From: Natronosporangium hydrolyticum
Lineage (GTDB): Bacteria; Actinomycetota; Actinomycetes; Mycobacteriales; Micromonosporaceae
Length of the DNA: 64,000 bases
Direction: 5' to 3'
Assembly: GCF_016925615.1 (NCBI RefSeq)
Contig: NZ_CP070499.1
Location: forward strand, 3,968,001 to 4,032,000
Shown here piece by piece: positions 58,820 through 64,000 of the stretch. Within the stretch, counting starts at the first letter, position 1. Each line of letters begins with the position of its first letter. The notes beneath the pieces are model-generated. The model saw only the letters and a program-made list of their open reading frames with translations, did not search any database and was not told the origin of the DNA. Both the position numbers and the translations under genes were made by a program.

Positions 58820-60004
58820 GTGAACCCGGCGGATGCCTTGCGCGCGGCCAACCGCACTCTCGACGAGCTCGTGACCAACACCCCCGCCCGCCGCGAACGC
58901 TACGTCGACTTCCTGCGAGTCTTCGCGATCGGGGTGGTGGTGCTGTGGCACTGGGCGCTCTCCATCCACTACTGGTCGGAGGCGCAACACCGGTGGGTGA
59001 TGCCCAACCCGATCCACGAGGTGCCCGGCGGGTGGGCAGCGACCTGGCTGCTGCAGATCGTCACCGTCTTCTTCGTGGTCGGCGGCTACGCCAACGGCGC
59101 CGCCTGGTGGGCAGCACAGCAGGGCGGCGCTGGGGTCGCCAGCTTCTACCGGGCCCGGTTCCAGCGGCTGCTGGTCCCGGTGGCGGTGTTCCTGGCGGTC
59201 TGGGCGGTCTTCGACCTCGCGCTGCTCCTGCTGGTGCCCGGCTACACCGGCGTGCTGAACTACGGCCAGATCCTGTTCACCCCGCTCTGGTTCATCGGCG
59301 CGTATCTGTGGGTGGTGCTGCTGGTCCCGGTCACCGCCACGCTCCACGAACGCCACAAGTGGCTCACGCTGTTCGGGCTCGCGGCCGTGATCGCCGCCGC
59401 CGACCTTGGCCGATTCGCCGCCGGCTGGTCCGAACTCGGCTGGGTGAACAGCGCCCTGGTCTGGGTCTTCGCCCATCAGCTGGGGTATTTCTTCCGGGAC
59501 GGCACCTTGGACCGGCTCGGCCGGCTGGGGGCCGCCGGGCTGGTGGTGGCGGCGGTCGCGGCGCTGGTCGGACTGACCGAGCTCGCCGGCTACCCCCGAT
59601 CCATGGTGGCCACGGTCGGCCAGGAGTACAGCAACATCCTGCCTACCACCCTGCCGATCGCGGTGGTGGCGGTATTGCAGGTCGGGGTGATGCTGCTGAT
59701 CCGGGCACCGGTCAGCCGGTGGCTGCGGCGGCCCCGGGTGTGGAAGGTCGTCGTCGCAGCCAACGCGGTGATCCTGACGGTCTTCTTGTGGCACATGACC
59801 GCGTTGCTGGCGGGGTTGGCGACGCTGCGCGGGCTCGGGGTGCCGCTGCGGACCGAACCGACCCTGCAGTGGTGGCTCGAACGCCCACTCTGGGTCCTCG
59901 CCCCCGCGATCGTGCTGGTCATCCTGGTGGCGGTCTTCGGGTCGTTCGAGTGGGCGAGCGGTCGGTGGTTGCGCCGGGTTGGCAGAATGACTCGACGCGG
60001 ATGA
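58820..60004 (+). CDS. Acyltransferase family 3 membrane protein
   Basis: Integral membrane protein of 394 residues with about ten hydrophobic segments. RRERYVDFLRVFAIGVVVLW with the following HW is the acyltransferase-3 entry motif, and the last segments (FLWHMTALLAG) contain the usual late His. It probably acylates a cell-surface sugar or lipid, or acts as an O-acetyl transporter/transferase; the acceptor is unknown. GTG 58820 has GGAGGGAG at a 9-base spacing; TTG 58814 is possible. Confidence 0.86.
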   Translation: MNPADALRAANRTLDELVTNTPARRERYVDFLRVFAIGVVVLWHWALSIHYWSEAQHRWVMPNPIHEVPGGWAATWLLQIVTVFFVVGGYANGAAWWAAQQGGAGVASFYRARFQRLLVPVAVFLAVWAVFDLALLLLVPGYTGVLNYGQILFTPLWFIGAYLWVVLLVPVTATLHERHKWLTLFGLAAVIAAADLGRFAAGWSELGWVNSALVWVFAHQLGYFFRDGTLDRLGRLGAAGLVVAAVAALVGLTELAGYPRSMVATVGQEYSNILPTTLPIAVVAVLQVGVMLLIRAPVSRWLRRPRVWKVVVAANAVILTVFLWHMTALLAGLATLRGLGVPLRTEPTLQWWLERPLWVLAPAIVLVILVAVFGSFEWASGRWLRRVGRMTRRG

Positions 60005-60030
60005 CCCTCACCTAACCTTAAGGCCCTCAG

Positions 60031-61200
60031 ATGACGCACGACCCGTACCGCCAACAGCCTGACCCGTGGCAGCAGCCGCCGCAGTTCCCCTCGTCCGGCC
60101 CGCCAGGCGGGCAGCAGCCGCCCGAGCCGCCGACGGTCCCGGTGCAGTATCCCCAGGGCGGGCCACCGCCCGGCAGCGCGCCACCGAGCGGCACCCCCTA
60201 CGGTCAGCCGCCCGAAAGCGGCCCACCCGGCCCGTTCCCCCCGGCCGGGCCGGCGTCCGGTGGAGCTTTCGGGCCGCCGCCGAGCGGGTTCGGGCAGGGC
60301 ACACCCGGCAGTTGGCCGCCACCGGCGGCCCCGACCCCACCCCGTCGGCGCACCGGCCTGATCATCGGCCTGGTCGCGGGCGGGCTCACCGCGCTGCTCT
60401 GCCTCGGTGGCCTGGGCCTGCTGGTGGTCGCCGCCGTGCTCGATGACGACTCGGAAACGGTGACCGCGCAGTCCCCGGAGCCGCAGGACCCGACCGGGCC
60501 GACCGAGGAGCCGACCGACCCGGACGCCGACCCGTTCGCGAACTCCCCCGCGGCCAACTTCGCAGTCGGCGACGCCGGGATCGAGCTACCCGCGCCCCGC
60601 TCGGTCGGCGACTTCAGCGAAGAAGCGGTCGAACAGACCCTCGACCTGGTTCAGGAGGCACTGATCGCCGCCCGGATCGACCCGCGGATGGTGGAGCAGC
60701 GCGACCCGGGCGGCCTCATCCAGCTGATGTCCGAGGACAACCGCGACCTGCTAGAGGACGACTTCGCCGGCGGCAACTTCGGCTACTTCGCCACCCAGAT
60801 CGCCGACGGTGCGGTGTTGGCGGAGCCGGACCCCCGGGTCGAGGGCGAGGTCACCTTCGATGCCACCACCGACGACGACGGCATCCGGGTAATCGAGGTA
60901 GTCACCGCGTTCGTCTGGGCTTATGCGTTCGAGATCCCGAACGACGACCCGGAGCTGGACGGCATCGTGGTGATCCGCGACGAGGTGGTCTGGCAGGTGC
61001 CGCACGACGACGACGTCCGCGACTCATCCGCGGGTCTGTGGCTGTGGTCCGGCGAGGCGTACGCCTGGGGCATCGACTGTGACGCCTTCGACCAGAGTCT
61101 GATCGGCCCGCAGACCGAACAACACTTCGGCGTCGGTGGCCCCGGAGACGACGAGATCTACGACCCAGAGGGCTCGCTCGAGTTCGCCGACACCTGCTGA
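60031..61200 (+). CDS. Membrane-anchored protein with proline-rich cytoplasmic N-terminus
   Basis: Protein of 389 residues. The first 105 residues are Pro/Gly/Gln-rich (DPYRQQPDPWQQPPQFPSS), then one membrane segment (about 110-132, LIIGLVAGGLTALLCLGG), then an acidic outside region (EEPTDPDADPFANSP) and a folded domain with VTFDATTDDDGIRVIEVVTA and two Cys (DCDAFD, DTC). Many actinobacterial proteins share this layout; function is not recognised. AAGG is upstream of ATG. It follows the acyltransferase by 26 bases and could share its transcript. Confidence 0.82.
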   Translation: MTHDPYRQQPDPWQQPPQFPSSGPPGGQQPPEPPTVPVQYPQGGPPPGSAPPSGTPYGQPPESGPPGPFPPAGPASGGAFGPPPSGFGQGTPGSWPPPAAPTPPRRRTGLIIGLVAGGLTALLCLGGLGLLVVAAVLDDDSETVTAQSPEPQDPTGPTEEPTDPDADPFANSPAANFAVGDAGIELPAPRSVGDFSEEAVEQTLDLVQEALIAARIDPRMVEQRDPGGLIQLMSEDNRDLLEDDFAGGNFGYFATQIADGAVLAEPDPRVEGEVTFDATTDDDGIRVIEVVTAFVWAYAFEIPNDDPELDGIVVIRDEVVWQVPHDDDVRDSSAGLWLWSGEAYAWGIDCDAFDQSLIGPQTEQHFGVGGPGDDEIYDPEGSLEFADTC

Positions 61201-61215
61201 GCCAGCATCCGGCAG

Positions 61216-62412
61216 TCAGGCTCCGACCCACCGGTGCCGACCGGCGGGTCGGAGCCCACCCCCGGCACGACACTGGTAGGCGGTGACCACCCGGGGCACC
61301 GCCAACGGCAACACCCGCGCCTTCACCGGTGCCGACTCGCCCGGTTCGGGGCACCTCGGCGGGGGCGGCGCAGAGCCGATGAAGAAGCGGTAGATCTGCC
61401 GCCACGCGTCCGACCGGTGGATGAAGACCTCGCTGTGGGAAGAGACCCCGCCGATCCGCTCACCAGCCCGGTCGCCCAGCGCGTCACCGCTCTCGTCGAG
61501 GTAGTCGGGATTGCTCGGCAGCCGCCCGGTGGGCAGCGTGACCACACAGCGGAAGCTGTCCGGGCTGGGGCCATGCCCTAGCCCCGGCGGGGTCGGTAAC
61601 CCCTGCACGAAGCTGATCAGATCCCCGGGCGCGGTCATGGAGTAGCGGGGGCGGGTCGGATCCGGGTAGTCGTACGGGTCACGGACGTGGCCCACCCCGG
61701 CGGAGGCGATATGCAGCACCGCGTCGGCCTCCAGACCGTACCGTTCGGCGGCGCCCACCACCGCGCCACCGAACGAGTGCCCGGCCACCAGCAGGCTCAC
61801 GCCGTGGCCGGGCCCGAGCTGGTCGGAGATCTCCCGACGCAGGTCGTGTGAGAACCGTGCCAGCGCTTCGCCCAACGGCTCGTGATAGCGCGACATCGCA
61901 CCGCGCAACCAGCCCTTGGGGTAGGTCCCGTCGGCCCAAACCACCAGCGCGAGCCGACCGTTGCTCTCCTCCACCAGGTGGCTGGCCCGTTGGTAATACT
62001 TGTCGAAATTGTGGTCCAGGATGTACGCGGTGCTGCCCGGCACCAGGATGCCTACGGTCTCGGTGTGCTCGCCGAACTCCCCGACCAGCTCCGCCCAGGA
62101 GCCACGGCCGAGGTTGGCGTCAGGGTCGAAGTGGAGCAGTTGCCGACCCTGGTCGAGGATCCGTTGGTAGGTGCGGGCCGGCTCGGCCGCGGCGTCCGAC
62201 AACGCGCTCCGCACCCGGTCGAGGTTCGCCTCGATGCGAGCATCGAACGGCGCACCGGGCAGGACGGCGGCCGGCGAGACCGGAGTCACCGTTGGCAGGT
62301 CGAGCGAGGGGACCACTTGCGTCCCGGCGGTAATCAACAGGACCGCGGACAACGCGAGGACGCTTCGTAAACTTCCGGGTCCGGCTCGCGTTCCTCCACC
62401 AGGCAGCCGCAC
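61216..62412 (-). CDS. Exported alpha/beta hydrolase (DUF1023)
   Basis: Predicted secreted hydrolase of 398 residues. The N-terminus has a signal-like segment (LRSVLALSAVLLITAGTQVV). The DUF1023 alpha/beta hydrolase fold shows GILVPGSTAY and the nucleophile elbow VAGHSFGGAVVGAAERYGL; DYRTxHS-like acid and His come later (SSHSEVFIHRSDAWRQIYRF). Such enzymes are often found near type VII or cell-wall genes, but the substrate is unknown. It converges with the membrane-anchored gene. Confidence 0.85.
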   Translation of the reverse strand: MRLPGGGTRAGPGSLRSVLALSAVLLITAGTQVVPSLDLPTVTPVSPAAVLPGAPFDARIEANLDRVRSALSDAAAEPARTYQRILDQGRQLLHFDPDANLGRGSWAELVGEFGEHTETVGILVPGSTAYILDHNFDKYYQRASHLVEESNGRLALVVWADGTYPKGWLRGAMSRYHEPLGEALARFSHDLRREISDQLGPGHGVSLLVAGHSFGGAVVGAAERYGLEADAVLHIASAGVGHVRDPYDYPDPTRPRYSMTAPGDLISFVQGLPTPPGLGHGPSPDSFRCVVTLPTGRLPSNPDYLDESGDALGDRAGERIGGVSSHSEVFIHRSDAWRQIYRFFIGSAPPPPRCPEPGESAPVKARVLPLAVPRVVTAYQCRAGGGLRPAGRHRWVGA

Positions 62413-62514
62413 GTGAACCTCCCACCAATACCCACGCGCCTAGCCCCATTCTCCCATCCCGCGCCGACACTTCGCCGAATGCACAGCGGGGCCGCGTCGG
62501 GACACAGACGTCAG

Positions 62515-62548
62515 ACGGCCGGGCCCCACACCGTGGGGGCCCGGCCGT
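62515..62548 (-). terminator. Strong GC hairpin downstream of the 28-residue gene
   Basis: ACGGCCGGGCCCC (62515-62527) pairs perfectly with GGGGCCCGGCCGT (62536-62548) around 8 bases. It lies 28 bases after the stop of the small gene and before the hydrolase gene. The rest of the 164-base interval 62413-62576 shows nothing else. Confidence 0.75.
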
Positions 62549-62576
62549 CCGCGAAGGATCGGGTGATCGGCTGTTG

Positions 62577-62663
62577 CTACTGGCGAGTGTCGAGCGAGGT
62601 CTGCAGCGCGCGGCGGGCTTGCTCACGCGCCTCCTCGGCCGATTCTGACCGGGTCTTCTTCAT
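62577..62663 (-). CDS. Possible 28-residue small protein
   Basis: Reads MKKTRSESAEEAREQARRAL then QTSLDTRQ, a highly charged, probably helical peptide. GGGAGG stands 7 bases before ATG 62663, and a strong hairpin follows the stop. The frame starts 17 bases after the stop of the 96-residue frame upstream, as in an operon. Not recognised. Confidence 0.5.
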   Translation of the reverse strand: MKKTRSESAEEAREQARRALQTSLDTRQ

Positions 62664-62680
62664 GGCGTGTCCTCCCAGGG

Positions 62681-62971
62681 CTACCAGAAATCACGGCCGG
62701 CGATGCCGACGGATGTGGTGGGTCTGAGTCTTCGCCGGGGCGGCCCTCCGGGATCACCGGAGTGGTGCTCGACGTCGGCGAGGAGCCCGGGTCGGTAGAC
62801 CCTGACGTGGGACCGTGGTTGATGGGGCACCGTCTGCGCTCCTGCCGGGTGGGCCAACGCCGAACTCCGCGGCGGGGTGTTGGCCTCTAGAAGCGAAACC
62901 CGCCGCGGCGACGAAGGAAGAGTACGGTGCGCATTGACGTCCAAGCTATCGTTAAGCTCGGCGCGACGCAC
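62681..62971 (-). CDS. Possible small protein of 96 residues
   Basis: Open frame from GTG 62971, preceded by GGGAAAG. It is Arg/Pro-rich (PRSHVRVYRPGLLADVEHHS, then RRRLRPTTSVGIAGRDFW) with moderately GC-rich third positions. It lies between the nrnA terminator and the 28-residue gene on the same strand. Chance open frame is a real alternative; a 20-residue frame with GAAGGAAGAG upstream (62927-62989) runs antisense to its start. Confidence 0.35.
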   Translation of the reverse strand: MRRAELNDSLDVNAHRTLPSSPRRVSLLEANTPPRSSALAHPAGAQTVPHQPRSHVRVYRPGLLADVEHHSGDPGGPPRRRLRPTTSVGIAGRDFW

Positions 62972-63000
62972 GGCTTTCCCGAATCATGAGAGATCGGTGA

Positions 63001-63030
63001 GCTGGGTCACCCCCAAACGTGTGACCCAGC
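63001..63030 (-). terminator. Hairpin after nrnA
   Basis: GCTGGGTCAC (63001-63010) and GTGACCCAGC (63021-63030) form a perfect 10-bp stem around CCCCAAACGT. A related GGGTAACCCAG follows at 63033-63043. It lies 33 bases beyond the nrnA stop. Confidence 0.7.
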
Positions 63031-63062
63031 ACGGGTAACCCAGCCTGGTTGGGCGCCGGCGG

Positions 63063-64000
63063 TCAGTCGCCCAGCGCCGCCACGATCGAGTCGACGACCT
63101 CTCGCAGCTCACCACGCCCCGTGAAGCCCGCGGCCAGCCGGTGACCGCCGCCGCCGAGCGCAACCGCGACCGCGCTGATGTCGCTGCCGCCCTTGCTGCG
63201 CATCGAAACCGCCCACTCCCGCTCCGCAAGCTGTTTAACCACACAGGAAACATCCGCCTCGGCGGTGCAGCGGACCGCGTCGATCAGCGGCTCCAGGACA
63301 TACGGTTTCTGCCCGTGCTGGGCAAGGTCCGCCAGCGTCGCGTAGGTCCAGACCAGACCCCGACCGCCGGCCGCCGCCGGCTCCAACTGAGCACGCGACA
63401 GCACGTCGCCGTAGAGACGCACCGCGCCGTACGGTCGGGTGTCGAAGACCCGCCGCGCGATGTCGGCCGGGTCGATGCCGGTCGCCAACAACCGGGCCGC
63501 CAACTCATGCACCGCCGGGGTCGTCATGCTCGACTTGAACGACACCGTGTCGGTCGCCACCGCGACATAGAGGCACTCGGCGATCGCCCGGTCGAGCTCC
63601 ACCCCGAGCCGACCCAACAGCTCGTCGGCGACCACCCCGGTGGCGGCAGCGGTCACGTCGACCAGGTGCACCGTGCCGAAACCCGTGTAAGAGGCGTGAT
63701 GATCCAGCACCACGGTCACGCCGGCGGTATCGACCTGCCCGGCCACCTCCCCCAGCCGGGAGATGCTGGCGGCGTCGAAGCACATCATCAACTCCGGCGC
63801 CGGCTCGGCCTGCGCCGCCGGCACCAGCAGCTCCAGCCCCGGCATCGTGACGAACGGCTCCGGCACCTCCAGCGGCCCCGGGAAGGTCGCCTGCACCCGG
63901 CTGAACCCGAGCGCTCGGAGCCCCAGCCCCAGGGCGAGCATGCTGCCCAGGGCGTCGCCGTCTGGGTTCATGTGACAGGCGAGCAGGATGGAAGCGTCCG
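63063..64000 (-). CDS. nrnA: DHH-family oligoribonuclease/pAp phosphatase NrnA, 5' end outside window
   Basis: Degrades nano-RNAs and 3'-phosphoadenosine 5'-phosphate. The frame is open to the window edge; visible N-terminal residues are DASILLACHMNPDGDALGS, motif I. The DHH motif is VVLDHHASYTGFG, with CFDAAS and VATDTVSFKSS as further metal sites, and DHHA1 ends with ALGGGGHRLAAGFTGRG. The gene normally follows rbfA upstream of truB; here small genes, a hydrolase and an acyltransferase lie between nrnA and truB. Confidence 0.95.
   Translation of the reverse strand, partial: DASILLACHMNPDGDALGSMLALGLGLRALGFSRVQATFPGPLEVPEPFVTMPGLELLVPAAQAEPAPELMMCFDAASISRLGEVAGQVDTAGVTVVLDHHASYTGFGTVHLVDVTAAATGVVADELLGRLGVELDRAIAECLYVAVATDTVSFKSSMTTPAVHELAARLLATGIDPADIARRVFDTRPYGAVRLYGDVLSRAQLEPAAAGGRGLVWTYATLADLAQHGQKPYVLEPLIDAVRCTAEADVSCVVKQLAEREWAVSMRSKGGSDISAVAVALGGGGHRLAAGFTGRGELREVVDSIVAALGD

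Overview
The window is very GC-rich DNA with dense, overlapping genes, frequent GTG starts and several apparently leaderless promoters. Its backbone order (truB, ribF, rpsO, pnp, M16 peptidase, dapB, thyX, dapA, RNase J, ftsK, rimO, pgsA, cinA, clgR, pspA, all on the minus strand) is the usual actinobacterial one. The mix of families (UdgX, Nei2, Lhr, PspM, F420-type oxidoreductase) suggests an actinomycete of the Micromonosporaceae type. That placement is inference; no rRNA gene is present to confirm it.

Layout. 1-11 kb: the 3' part of a clpP gene facing a ClgR-like regulator gene; threonylcarbamoyl-AMP synthase with a PadR/HAAS membrane pair; a ferredoxin-P450 pair; a VapBC-type module; an MFS exporter behind a MerR-type promoter; GIY-YIG and GNAT proteins; the uracil-binding glycosylase UdgX; a MocR regulator divergent from an FMN-binding protein. 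11-24 kb: the giant helicase Lhr, a two-component system with a membrane partner, VOC proteins, pirin, an LLM oxidoreductase, a SAM hydrolase and the DNA glycosylase Nei2. 24-42 kb: the conserved minus-strand block pspM-pspA-clgR-cinA-pgsA-rimO-DUF885-ftsK-rnj-dapA-thyX, then a ribbon-helix-helix/DUF4097 operon, a DUF2752 protein, a YcaQ/AlkX-like protein, GNAT and dapB.

42-52.4 kb is the accessory region, lying between dapB and the M16 peptidase, genes that are normally close neighbours. It holds the remains of a three-gene minus-strand operon resembling type VII secretion substrates: an 837-residue WXG-type protein, a small single-pass membrane protein that shares its C-terminal domain, and a 124-residue WXG-like protein. 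Four insertion sequences have broken it up. An ISAs1-family element with a perfect 10-bp target duplication cuts the membrane gene. One IS630-family copy sits exactly in the stop codon of the large gene. Two further direct IS630 copies carry an AT-richer HIT-MFS cassette into the middle of the large gene. Removing the elements on paper restores one uninterrupted reading frame across the large gene and a native C-terminus for the membrane gene.

52.4-64 kb: M16 peptidase, pnp with leader hairpins, rpsO, ribF, truB, an acyltransferase, two exported or membrane-anchored proteins, two tiny candidate genes between strong hairpins, and the 3' part of nrnA. No tRNA, rRNA, CRISPR array or phage gene was recognised.
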